Part shown: in pieces, positions 1 to 7,363 of the stretch
Position numbering within the stretch: position 1 is the stretch's first letter
Layout: every line of letters begins with the position of its first letter
Source of the DNA: Thermoleophilia bacterium
GTDB taxonomy: Bacteria; Actinomycetota; Thermoleophilia; Gaiellales; Gaiellaceae
Length of the DNA: 40,089 bases
NCBI GenBank assembly: GCA_025934995.1
Contig: JAICWC010000013.1
Span: 1 to 40,089 of the forward strand
Direction of reading: 5' to 3'
Notes under the pieces: generated by a model
What the model saw: only the letters and a program-made list of their open reading frames with translations
What the model was told of the DNA's origin: nothing
The model's database searches: none
Program-made: the position numbers and the translations under genes

Positions 1-277
1 GGATGTCGGAGATCGCCTTCTGCGTGTTCCCCTGGCCGTCGGCGTAGCTGAGCGACTTCACGCTCGGGCACTTCGACGCTTCGTCGCGCGCGGACGCCGT
101 CGTCACGAGACGCCAGCTGTTGCCGCCGAACCCGTCCGTCAGGCCGAGCGTGATCTTCTTCGGGCCGCACCACGATGGCCGGGCAGATGTTCTCGCGGAC
201 GAGGCCCCTGCGCTCACCATCACGGCGACACATGCGAGCGCGAGAACAACAATCGCGCCGCGTCTCCTCTCGAGCAT
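1..277 (-). CDS. Sugar-type ABC transporter substrate-binding protein, N-terminus (partial)
   Basis: Only the first 92 codons are inside the window; the gene continues past the left edge. The ATG at 277 follows an AAGGAAGGA ribosome site. The protein begins with a basic stretch (MLERRR) and a hydrophobic run ending in ALA-like small residues at about residue 28, which is a signal peptide. The mature part starts with a beta strand (KKITLGLTDGFGGNSWR) typical of type 1 periplasmic binding proteins of the ribose/xylose family, followed by a helix and a second strand (SLSYADGQGNTQKAISDI). It lies 58 bases downstream of a ribose-type permease on the same strand, so both belong to one importer. The ligand cannot be inferred. 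Family assignment is good; the exact subfamily is not. Confidence 0.8.
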   Translation of the reverse strand, partial: MLERRRGAIVVLALACVAVMVSAGASSARTSARPSWCGPKKITLGLTDGFGGNSWRLVTTASARDEASKCPSVKSLSYADGQGNTQKAISDI

Positions 278-335
278 GATGCGTGTCCTTCCTTTCGTCT
301 CGAATGAACTTGCAGGCCGTGAGTAGGACGACATG

Positions 336-1373
336 TCAGGTCGGAGCGAGCGTGGTCGTACGACGCGGGAACGCACGCCGTGCGATCGCTCGCCAGTCGA
401 TGGTGTAGATCGCGACCCCCGCCGCCAGCGCACCGGCTTCGACGAGAGATCGGGACGCATACGAAACACCCAGCGCCAGCACGAACTGGTCGAGTTGCGA
501 CAGGAACAGCGCGGCGATCGCCGTCGCCACGAGATATCCCCGCCCACCGAGGAGCGATGTCCCTCCGAGCACGACCGCGGCGACGGACGGCAGGAGGTAG
601 TTGTTGCCCTCGTACGCGGTCGGCTGATTGACGATGCTCGCGTGGACGATCGCGGCGAGGCAGTAGAGGAGTTGCGCCCAGACGTACGCCCCACCGGCAT
701 ACCGCCGGACATTGACCCCGGCAGTGAAGGCGCTGGTCGCATTCGCGCCGACACCCTCGAATCGACGACCTGCCGGCGTCAGCTTGACGACGACGGTGAC
801 CACGGCGGTCGTCAGCAACGCGATGTAGACCGGGATCGGGATCCCGAGCCAGACACCGCTTCCGACTCTCGACAGCCGCGCCGTCGTCGTGGTCGGGATA
901 CCGGCCGAGTACCAGAGCACGGCGCCGAACAAGAGCGCGTTCGTCCCGAGCGTCGCGACGATCGGGTTGAGGCGCATCCGCCCGACGAGGAACCCGTTGA
1001 TCAAGCCCGCGACGACCGCAGCTCCGATCGCGATGCCGATCGCGGGCAGCAGCCGGCCGTTGACGCCGGCCGGGTACTTGGTGACGATGACGACGTAGAG
1101 CGAGAGCCCGCCCGCGATCGAGAGGTCGATGCCGCCCTGCATCACGACGAGCGTCTGACCGAGCCCCGCGATCGCGAGCGCCGCGGCGAACGGAAGCATG
1201 GTGAGGAGCGTGCCGCGGGCGAGGCTCGACGACGCGACGACCTCACTGAGCACGAAGAGGAGCGCCGTGGCGGCGACGACCGTCAGCAGACCGCGCGAGA
1301 TGACGGTACGAGACCCCCGCGGGACACCGCTCACCGGCTCCGCCCGGCCCTCTGTGTGCCGCTCCACGCCCAC
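336..1373 (-). CDS. Ribose/xylose-type ABC transporter permease (RbsC family)
   Basis: Membrane subunit of an ABC importer for a sugar or sugar-like compound. The 345 residues contain eight or more hydrophobic helices and the marks of the BPD_transp_2 (RbsC) family: GLGQTLVVMQGGIDLS in the second helix region, RLNPIVATLGT, the cytoplasmic coupling loop GVNVRRYAGGAY, and AAVVLGGTSLLGGRGY. The start is a GTG at 1373 without a clear ribosome site; a later GTG at 1334 is possible. The gene heads a leftward operon with the binding protein at 277. No ATPase gene is visible, so it is either beyond the left edge or shared with another importer. The gene is divergent to the M24 hydrolase operon, which suggests that the importer brings in that operon's substrate. 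Confidence 0.88.
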   Translation of the reverse strand: MGVERHTEGRAEPVSGVPRGSRTVISRGLLTVVAATALLFVLSEVVASSSLARGTLLTMLPFAAALAIAGLGQTLVVMQGGIDLSIAGGLSLYVVIVTKYPAGVNGRLLPAIGIAIGAAVVAGLINGFLVGRMRLNPIVATLGTNALLFGAVLWYSAGIPTTTTARLSRVGSGVWLGIPIPVYIALLTTAVVTVVVKLTPAGRRFEGVGANATSAFTAGVNVRRYAGGAYVWAQLLYCLAAIVHASIVNQPTAYEGNNYLLPSVAAVVLGGTSLLGGRGYLVATAIAALFLSQLDQFVLALGVSYASRSLVEAGALAAGVAIYTIDWRAIARRAFPRRTTTLAPT

Positions 1374-1383
1374 GTGGCCCGCG

Positions 1384-1412
1384 AGCCTACACCTGTTCGG
1401 TGTTGTTCACAA
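1384..1412 (-). promoter_or_regulatory. Possible promoter of the leftward permease operon
   Basis: On the minus strand a TTGTGA (1407-1412) is separated by 17 bases from TAGGCT (1384-1389), which fits a TAnnnT -10 element. The -10 ends only 10 bases before the GTG at 1373, so the transcript would have a very short leader or none, in agreement with the missing ribosome site. This is a pattern match by eye only. Confidence 0.35.
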
Positions 1413-1459
1413 GGGCCGATCAACATTTCGGTCTACGACGTGTTCGCCAGACGCTCCTC

Positions 1460-1481
1460 AGGCGAAAACGCCTTGTATAGT
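1460..1481 (+). promoter_or_regulatory. Inverted repeat next to a TATAGT -10 box upstream of the M24 operon
   Basis: AGGCG (1460-1464), AAAA, CGCCT (1469-1473) is a perfect 5-base inverted repeat, and a good -10 hexamer TATAGT (1476-1481) follows two bases later. No TTGACA-like -35 is seen at the right distance, where the repeat sits. The arrangement suggests a promoter that needs, or is blocked by, a regulator binding the repeat. The first gene starts 69 bases downstream at 1551. Confidence 0.35.
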
Positions 1482-1550
1482 CGCCCCTTCGCGTGATATG
1501 GAGGCTACGCATCTTTGTTGGTTCTTGGTGAACAGCATGAGAGGAGCTCG

Positions 1551-2837
1551 ATGAAAATCGCCTCGCGCGGCGCCACGATGGGGGTCGACTGGGAGCAGCG
1601 GATCGATTTCGCGACGCTTCGGTCCGACCGGTTGCGCCGGGCGCAGGACTCGCTCCGCGAGTCGGATCTCGGAGCGGTGCTCCTGTTCGACCAGAACAAC
1701 ATCCGCTACGTCACGAGCACGCACATCGGCGAGTGGGCGCGCGACAAGAGCGCGCGCTGCGCCCTGCTTCCGCGCGAGGGAGACCCGGTGCTGTGGGACT
1801 TCGGCTCGGCAGCCAAGCATCACCGGCTATACGCGCCCTGGTTCCCGGAGGATTCGTGGCAGGCCGGCGTAACGTCGATGCGCGGCGCCATGCCACGCGA
1901 GACCGGCGTCCCCGACGCACTCGCCGGGCGCATCCACCGCGAGCTCGAGAAGCGCGGGATCGCAGGCGAGCCGCTCGGGATCGATCTCACCGACATGGAG
2001 ACGCTGTATTCGTTGCAGCGCGCAGGGATCGAGACCGCCGATGCGCAGCCCGTGATGATGAAGGCACGCGCGATCAAGACGCAAGAGGAGATCGCGCTCC
2101 TCGAGCACGCCGCCGCGATGGTCGACGCCGTCTACGAGCAGATCTATCGCTCCCTTCGGCCCGGCGTCCACGAGCACGCGATCGTCGCCGACGCGATGAA
2201 GCTCCTGTTCGAGCTCGGCTCGGAGCAAGTGGAGGCGATCAACGCCGTCTCCGGCGACCGCTGCAACCCCCACCCCCACGTCTTCTCCGATCGCCTCCTG
2301 CGACCGGGCGACCAGGCGTTCTTCGACGTCATCCATTCTTTCATGGGCTACCGCACCTGCTACTACCGCACGTTCAACGTCGGCAGTGTCAAGCAGTGTC
2401 AGCTCGACGCGTACAAGCAATGCCGAGAGTGGCTCGACAACGCGATCGACCTCGTGCGCCCGGGCGCGACGACAGATCAGATCGCAGCCGTATGGCCGAC
2501 TGCACAGGAGCTCGGCTTCGACGACGAGCAGTCCTGCTTCGGACTGCAGTTCGGCCATGGGCTCGGCGTCGGCCTATACGAAGCGCCGATGATCTCGCGC
2601 GTCCATTCACTCGACAACCCAATCGAGATCCAGGAAGGCATGGTCTTCGCGCTCGAGACGTATTGCCCCGCCACCGACGGCGAGTCGGCAGCGCGCATCG
2701 AGGAGGAAGTCGTCGTCACCGCCACCGGATGCCGGGTGATCACCAAGTTCCCGGCGGACGAACTGCTCGTGTGCGGCCGGTCGTACGTGCGCGGCGCCGA
2801 CGTCGTCGAGCTGGACGACGCGCCGCTCGTCGTATGA
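1551..2837 (+). CDS. M24-family (creatinase/Xaa-Pro dipeptidase/DddP-like) hydrolase
   Basis: A 428-residue pita-bread-fold protein. The N-terminal half has the creatinase_N-type domain (LLFDQNNIRYVTSTH, residues 45-58) and the C-terminal half the M24 domain. Expected metal ligands can be traced: D259 (QAFFDV), H336 (QFGHGLGVG), E369 (ALETY) and E385 (IEEEVVV). The second Asp of the usual pair, in the GYxSDxTRTF motif, is Cys270 here (GYRTCYYRTF). The overall look recalls DddP and creatinase-like enzymes more than true aminopeptidases, so cleavage of a C-N or C-S compound is as likely as peptide cleavage. The ATG at 1551 is chosen because AGAGGAG precedes it; a TTG at 1515 has no ribosome site. 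It is the first gene of a six-gene catabolic operon and overlaps the next gene by 4 bases. Confidence 0.85.
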   Translation: MKIASRGATMGVDWEQRIDFATLRSDRLRRAQDSLRESDLGAVLLFDQNNIRYVTSTHIGEWARDKSARCALLPREGDPVLWDFGSAAKHHRLYAPWFPEDSWQAGVTSMRGAMPRETGVPDALAGRIHRELEKRGIAGEPLGIDLTDMETLYSLQRAGIETADAQPVMMKARAIKTQEEIALLEHAAAMVDAVYEQIYRSLRPGVHEHAIVADAMKLLFELGSEQVEAINAVSGDRCNPHPHVFSDRLLRPGDQAFFDVIHSFMGYRTCYYRTFNVGSVKQCQLDAYKQCREWLDNAIDLVRPGATTDQIAAVWPTAQELGFDDEQSCFGLQFGHGLGVGLYEAPMISRVHSLDNPIEIQEGMVFALETYCPATDGESAARIEEEVVVTATGCRVITKFPADELLVCGRSYVRGADVVELDDAPLVV

Positions 2838-3622
2838 TGGGCCGGGTCGCCGGTCGAGTCGTCGTCGTCACCGGCGGGGCCGGCGGGATCGGCGCTGCGG
2901 CCTGCCGCGCGATTGCAGCCGAGGGTGGACGCGTCGTCGTCGCAGACCTCGACGGGGAACGCGCGCGTGCGGTAGCCGAGACGATCGGCGCCGACGGCGG
3001 CGAAGCGACGGCGGTCGCGGTCGACGTCACCGACCGCGCAAGCGTCGCCGCAATGATCCGCGCAGCCGTCGACGCATTCGGCGAGCTGAACGTCATCTTC
3101 AACAATGCGGGGATCAACCGGCCGCGCGGCTTCATGGAGGTCGACGAAGAGAACTTTCACGAGATCGTCCGTGTGAACGCCTGGGGCGTGATCGTCTGTA
3201 CGCAAGAAGCTGCGAAGCAGATGATCGCGCAGGGCCACGGCGGCAAGATCGTCAATACCGGTTCGATCGCCGGCCGGCAGGGCTTTTGGGACTTCGTTCC
3301 CTACTGTGTGTCCAAGTTCGGCGTTCTCGCCGTGGCGCAGGCAGCCGCTCGCGGGCTCGTCGAGCACGGCATCACGGTGAACGCGTTCGCGCCGGGCGTG
3401 GTCGACACGCCCATGTGGATCGGGCTGAACGAGGACATCCGCGCGATCCACGACCAGGGCGACGATGCCGATCCGATGCGCGAGTTCGCAACCGGCACGC
3501 TCGTCGGTCGTCCGGCCGCTCCCGAAGAGCTCGCGCCGTTCCTCGTCTACCTCGCGTCGCCGGAGTCCGATTACATGACCGGCCAGATGTACATGGTCGA
3601 CGGCGGCCAAGTCCTCGTCTGA
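2834..3622 (+). CDS. Short-chain dehydrogenase/reductase (classical SDR)
   Basis: NAD(P)-dependent oxidoreductase of 262 residues with every hallmark of a classical SDR: glycine motif TGGAGGIG (13-20), Asp at the end of beta 2 (VVADLD), NNAG (90-93), and catalytic Ser144, Tyr157 and Lys161 (YCVSK). The acidic residue after beta 2 favours NAD over NADP. The C-terminal GRPAAPEELAPFLVYLASPESDYMTGQ.YMVDGG block is typical of the family. The ATG at 2834 overlaps the preceding stop as ATGA, so translation is coupled to the M24 gene; a second ATG follows directly. In this operon it probably oxidises an alcohol intermediate; the substrate is unknown. Confidence 0.92.
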   Translation: MMGRVAGRVVVVTGGAGGIGAAACRAIAAEGGRVVVADLDGERARAVAETIGADGGEATAVAVDVTDRASVAAMIRAAVDAFGELNVIFNNAGINRPRGFMEVDEENFHEIVRVNAWGVIVCTQEAAKQMIAQGHGGKIVNTGSIAGRQGFWDFVPYCVSKFGVLAVAQAAARGLVEHGITVNAFAPGVVDTPMWIGLNEDIRAIHDQGDDADPMREFATGTLVGRPAAPEELAPFLVYLASPESDYMTGQMYMVDGGQVLV

Positions 3623-3631
3623 GGAGGGACC

Positions 3632-4129
3632 ATGAAGGCAATGCATCACGTCGGGATCACGGTGCGTGACCTCGACGCGTCGATTCGCTTCTATCACGAC
3701 GTGCTCGGCCTGCCGTTCTCGAACGAGCCGAGCCCCTGGTTCGACGGCCCCGAGCTCGGACCGGCGGTCGGGGTTCCTGGAGCCGGGCTCCGACAGGTGA
3801 GCCTCCTGCTCGGCGACACGACGTTCGAGCTGCTCGAGTACAAGAGCCCACCGAGCGAGACGACGCAGCCACTGCCCTCGAACAACATCGGTGCGTCGCA
3901 CGTCGCGCTCCTCGTGGACGACATCCACGAGACGGTGGCCGAGCTGAAAGCAAAAGGAATCGAGTTCTTCAGCGACGTGAACGTCGTCGACGAAGGCGTG
4001 CTCGCCGGTTGGCGCTGGGTCTACTTCGCCGACCCCGACGGGTACCCGCTCGAGCTCGTCGAGGTCGCGTACTACAACGCCGATGAGCGGCGCGAGGGGA
4101 TCGCGGCATACCTCGCAGCGCGTGCATGA
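3632..4129 (+). CDS. VOC (glyoxalase/bleomycin-resistance/dioxygenase) family protein
   Basis: A 165-residue protein with two beta-alpha-beta-beta-beta modules of the vicinal oxygen chelate fold. Module one begins MHHVGITVRDLDASIRFYHDVLG with a metal-ligand His at residue 5 or 6, and module two has SHVALLVDDIHETVAEL and ends FADPDGYPLELVE, where the Glu is the usual last metal ligand. The pattern fits a glyoxalase I-like, epimerase or extradiol-type enzyme. The start at 3632 follows GAGGAGGGA. It lies 9 bases after the SDR gene and overlaps the aldehyde dehydrogenase by 4 bases. Which reaction it catalyses in this operon cannot be decided from sequence. Confidence 0.88.
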   Translation: MKAMHHVGITVRDLDASIRFYHDVLGLPFSNEPSPWFDGPELGPAVGVPGAGLRQVSLLLGDTTFELLEYKSPPSETTQPLPSNNIGASHVALLVDDIHETVAELKAKGIEFFSDVNVVDEGVLAGWRWVYFADPDGYPLELVEVAYYNADERREGIAAYLAARA

Positions 4130-5550
4130 TGGCATCGCGCACCGACGCTCACGAACGCGCGCTCCTGATCGACGGAGAGTGGGTGACGACCGGCGAGTGG
4201 ATCGACGTCGCGTCGCCGTACACCGGGAAGACCGTCGGCCGCGTCGCCCGCGGGGGCCGAGCCGAGGCTGAACGAGCCGTCGACGCAGCCGCGCGTGCGC
4301 TCGAGTCGCCGCTCGCAGCGCACGAGCGAGCGGAGATCCTCAGCACGGTCGCGGCACTGATCGACCTCCACCGCGAGGAGATCGCGCACACGATCTGCAA
4401 CGAGGCCGGGAAGCCGCTCAAGACGGCGCGAGTCGAGGCGGCGCGCGCAATGTCGACGTACACGTTCGCCGCCGTCGAGGCACGGAAGCTCGCCGGTGAG
4501 ATCGTTCCCATGGAGGCGTCGCCGGCAGGCGCGGGAAAGGTCGGCTTCACGCTGCGAAGGCCGATCGGAGTCGTCGGCGCGATCTCGCCGTTCAACTTCC
4601 CCTGCAACCTCGTCGCGCACAAGCTGGCGCCCGCGCTCGCCGCAGGGTGCCCGGTCGTGCTCAAGCCGGCGACCGCGACGCCCCTCTCGGCTCTGCTTCT
4701 CGGCCAACTGTCGCAAGAAGCCGGCCTCCCCGCCGGCTGGCTCAACATCGTCGCCGGGCCGGCCGCACCGATCGGCGACGTGTTCGTGGAGGACGATCGC
4801 GTCAAGCTGATCACGTTCACCGGGTCCGGCGAGGTCGGCTGGAAGCTGCAGGAGCGTGCCCCGCAGAAGCGCGTCAAGCTCGAGCTCGGCAACTCGACGC
4901 CCGTCATCGTCGCCGACGACGCGGACGTCGAGTCGGCCGCGGCCAAACTCGCTGCAAACGCGTTCTCCTTCGCGGGGCAGAGCTGCATCTCGGTTCAGCG
5001 GATCTACGTCCACGAGGCGCAGTTCGACCGTTTCATCGCGTCTTTCCTGCCACACGTCGACGCGCTCGAGGTCGGCGACCCGTGCGACGAGTCGACCGAC
5101 GTCGGCCCGGTCATCGACGAGGAGTCGCACGACCGGATAGTCGAGTGGATCGCCGCGTCCGGCGGTCAGCTGCTCGCGGGTGGCGACGAGGAGGGGCTGA
5201 TCAAGCCGACGGTCCTCGCGCACGTCCCCGACGACGCGAAGGTGAGCTGCGAGGAGGCGTTCGGCCCGGTCGTCGTCGTCAACCCGTTCGCCGAGCTCGA
5301 CGAAGCGATCGATCGCGCGAACGCCACGCGGTACGGGCTGCAGGCCGGCATCTTCACGCGGTCGATCGACAATGCGCTGAGGGCGGCAGAGCGGCTGGAG
5401 TTCGGCGGTGTCGTGGTCAACGATGCGCCGACGTTTCGAGCCGACCAGATGCCGTACGGTGGAGTGAAGGCGTCAGGCAACACGAAGGAAGGACCAGCGT
5501 GGGCCGTCCGCGAGATGACGGAAGAACGCCTCGTGGTCATTCAGCGCTGA
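4126..5550 (+). CDS. NAD(P)-dependent aldehyde dehydrogenase
   Basis: A 474-residue member of the aldehyde dehydrogenase superfamily that oxidises an aldehyde to the acid (or acyl product). Visible key residues: Asn157 in SPFNFP, the cofactor Lys180 in VVLKPA, the GSGEVG turn (233-238), general base Glu253 in KLELGN and nucleophile Cys287 in GQSCIS. The length is normal. The closest flavour is that of the lactaldehyde/glyceraldehyde-3-phosphate (non-phosphorylating) group, because of FNFPCNLVAHKLAPALAAGC, but this is a loose match. The start ATGATG at 4126 overlaps the VOC gene stop. The enzyme would act downstream of the SDR in a serial alcohol-aldehyde-acid oxidation, which is inferred from the context only. 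Confidence 0.93.
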   Translation: MMASRTDAHERALLIDGEWVTTGEWIDVASPYTGKTVGRVARGGRAEAERAVDAAARALESPLAAHERAEILSTVAALIDLHREEIAHTICNEAGKPLKTARVEAARAMSTYTFAAVEARKLAGEIVPMEASPAGAGKVGFTLRRPIGVVGAISPFNFPCNLVAHKLAPALAAGCPVVLKPATATPLSALLLGQLSQEAGLPAGWLNIVAGPAAPIGDVFVEDDRVKLITFTGSGEVGWKLQERAPQKRVKLELGNSTPVIVADDADVESAAAKLAANAFSFAGQSCISVQRIYVHEAQFDRFIASFLPHVDALEVGDPCDESTDVGPVIDEESHDRIVEWIAASGGQLLAGGDEEGLIKPTVLAHVPDDAKVSCEEAFGPVVVVNPFAELDEAIDRANATRYGLQAGIFTRSIDNALRAAERLEFGGVVVNDAPTFRADQMPYGGVKASGNTKEGPAWAVREMTEERLVVIQR

Positions 5551-6344
5551 CCGAGCTGACCGCGGCTGTCGAACGAAGCTTCGACTCGTGCGACGACCCG
5601 CGCCTCCGCCAGCTCCTGACGAGCCTCGTCCGCCACGTGCACGCGTTTGCGTGTGAGGTCGAGCTGACGGAGGAGGAGTGGCGGCGCGGAATTGTCGCGT
5701 TGACCGAGACAGGGCGGATCACCGACGACCGACGCCAAGAGTTCATTCTGTGGTCGGACGTCCTCGGGCTCTCGATGCTCGTGGAAGGCCTTGCGCATCC
5801 CAAGCCGGACGGCGCGACCGAGTCCACGGTGCTCGGCCCGTTCTGGGCGGAAGGCTCGCTCGAGCGGGCGTACGGGGAGGCGATCTTCGATTCCGCCGTC
5901 GGCGAGCCGGCCTGGATCCACGGCACCGACGGAACGCCGATTGCAGATGCGTCGCTCGACGTCTGGCAGAACGACGCGAACGAGCTGTACGGCGTGCAGG
6001 ACGCCGAGGCCCCCGAAGCACACCTTCGCGGTAGGTTCCGCACGCGCGAGGACGGAAGTTACGCGTTCGTCGGCGTGCGACCGGTGCCGTACCGCATCCC
6101 GCACGACGGCCCGGTCGGCGCGATGCTCGCTGCGACGTCCCGCCATCCCTGGCGGCCCGCGCATCTGCACATGATCGTCTCCGCGCCCGGCTACCAGACA
6201 CTGACGACTCATGTGTTCGACGCGGAAAGCCCGCATCTCGACTCGGACGCAGTCTTCGCCGTGAAGCCGTCGCTCCTGCGCGAGTTCGTTCGCGACGGCG
6301 TCCGGTGGTCGGTGCAGAACGACATCGTCCTGGCGCGCGCGTGA
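5499..6344 (+). CDS. Intradiol ring-cleavage dioxygenase (hydroxyquinol 1,2-dioxygenase-like)
   Basis: Non-haem Fe(III) enzyme that opens a catechol-type ring between the two hydroxyls. Numbered from the conserved N-terminus at 5547, the iron ligands are Tyr148 (ELYGVQ), Tyr182 (PVPYRIPHDGPVG), His206 and His208 (RPAHLHM). The N-terminal helical domain (DPRLRQLLTSLVRHVHAF, EEEWRRGI, LGLSMLV) matches hydroxyquinol dioxygenases better than catechol dioxygenases. The start is uncertain. The GTG at 5499 has GGAAGGA 5 bases upstream but overlaps the aldehyde dehydrogenase by 52 bases and adds 16 residues with no family resemblance. A CTG at 5547, overlapping the previous stop as CTGA, is where homology begins. 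No maleylacetate reductase lies next to it, so the ring-opened product's fate is open. Confidence 0.87.
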   Translation: MGRPRDDGRTPRGHSALTELTAAVERSFDSCDDPRLRQLLTSLVRHVHAFACEVELTEEEWRRGIVALTETGRITDDRRQEFILWSDVLGLSMLVEGLAHPKPDGATESTVLGPFWAEGSLERAYGEAIFDSAVGEPAWIHGTDGTPIADASLDVWQNDANELYGVQDAEAPEAHLRGRFRTREDGSYAFVGVRPVPYRIPHDGPVGAMLAATSRHPWRPAHLHMIVSAPGYQTLTTHVFDAESPHLDSDAVFAVKPSLLREFVRDGVRWSVQNDIVLARA

Positions 6345-7363
6345 CACGGGTTGCGATCGTGGGCACCGGCGCCAACGGTGCCGCGATCGGGGCCGATCTC
6401 GCCCTCGCAGGCGAGGATGTCGTGTTCGTCGAACAGTGGCCCGCCCACGTGGAGGCAATGCGTGCCGACGGCATCACGGTCGTGATGCCCGAGCGGACGA
6501 TCAACGTGCCGGTCCGAGCGTTGCACCTGTGCGAGGTCGCGACGCTGCGGGAGACGTTCGACGTCGCCCTCCTGCTCGTGAAGGCGTACGACACGCGCTG
6601 GGCGGCGCACCTGATCGCGCCGTACCTCGAGCCGGACGGACTGATGGCAGGCGTCCAGAACGGGATGACGACGAGTGTCGTCGCCGACGTCGTCGGCCGC
6701 GAGCGGACGATCGCCGCCGTCATCGAGATCACGTCGGCGATGACGGTGCCGGGCGTCGTCGATCGACATTCCGGTCCCGATCGCTCATGGTTCGCGGTCG
6801 GCGCAGCCGGCGGACGCGAAGAGGTGGTCGCGTCGCTCCTCCGTCACAGCGGCGCGGTCGAGGTCGTCGAAGAGATCGAGGCGACGAAATGGATGAAGCT
6901 CGTGTCGAACGCGACGACGCTTGCGACGACGGCGATCGTCGGGACCCCGATGGTCGAAGCGGCGTCGATCCCCGCGATGCGGGAGCTCATGCTCCGATCC
7001 GGCCGGGAGGCGCTCGACGCGACGATCGGCCTCGGGAATCCGATCCTGCCGATCTTCGGACTGCGCCCAGATGACGTGAGCCGACCGGATTCCGTCGTGG
7101 ACGTGCTGCTCGACACGCTGCTGGCAGGCTTCGTCCTGCCGCACTCGACGACCACCATCCTGCAGGACTGGGCGAAAGGCCGACGGAGCGAGGTCGACGA
7201 CATCAACGGGCACGTCGTCCGGACGCTCCGGACACTCGGTCGCGACGCGCCCGTCAATCGCGCCGTCGTCGAGCTCGCCCGTGAGATCGAAGGCGGCACG
7301 CGGCGGCCCGATCCGTCGCTGCTGGACGTCCTGCTCGAGCGCGCGTCGGTCGCGACTCAGTGA
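6341..7363 (+). CDS. 2-dehydropantoate 2-reductase family (PanE/ApbA-like) oxidoreductase
   Basis: A 340-residue NADPH-dependent oxidoreductase. The N-terminal Rossmann motif is GTGANG (8-13); LLVKAYDT carries the conserved Lys of the ketopantoate reductase family, QNGMTT the conserved Asn-Gly, and ATKWMKLVSNA the catalytic Lys region between the domains. The C-terminal helical domain has the KGRRSEVDDINGHVV signature, in which Glu and Asn contact the substrate. True PanE proteins are shorter (about 300) and usually accompany panB/panC. Here it ends a catabolic operon, so reduction of another 2-keto acid, or the reverse oxidation, is more likely. GTG start at 6341 overlaps the dioxygenase stop (GTGA). 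It converges with the GH3 gene, overlapping it by 7 bases. Confidence 0.88.
   Translation: MTRVAIVGTGANGAAIGADLALAGEDVVFVEQWPAHVEAMRADGITVVMPERTINVPVRALHLCEVATLRETFDVALLLVKAYDTRWAAHLIAPYLEPDGLMAGVQNGMTTSVVADVVGRERTIAAVIEITSAMTVPGVVDRHSGPDRSWFAVGAAGGREEVVASLLRHSGAVEVVEEIEATKWMKLVSNATTLATTAIVGTPMVEAASIPAMRELMLRSGREALDATIGLGNPILPIFGLRPDDVSRPDSVVDVLLDTLLAGFVLPHSTTTILQDWAKGRRSEVDDINGHVVRTLRTLGRDAPVNRAVVELAREIEGGTRRPDPSLLDVLLERASVATQ

Noticed and set aside
333-1496. Rightward 387-codon frame over the first permease
   Set aside because: Arg/Asp-rich shadow of the RbsC-type permease; no motif and no ribosome site.
2477-4135. Long open frame (552 codons) antisense to the SDR and VOC genes
   Set aside because: It is a high-GC shadow: the composition is Arg/Asp/Val-rich with no domain, and the sense strand has clear SDR and VOC genes with ribosome sites.
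2834-5550. Possible horizontal-transfer island because of the catabolic cluster
   Set aside because: No integrase, tRNA, direct repeats or change of base composition is visible at its borders.
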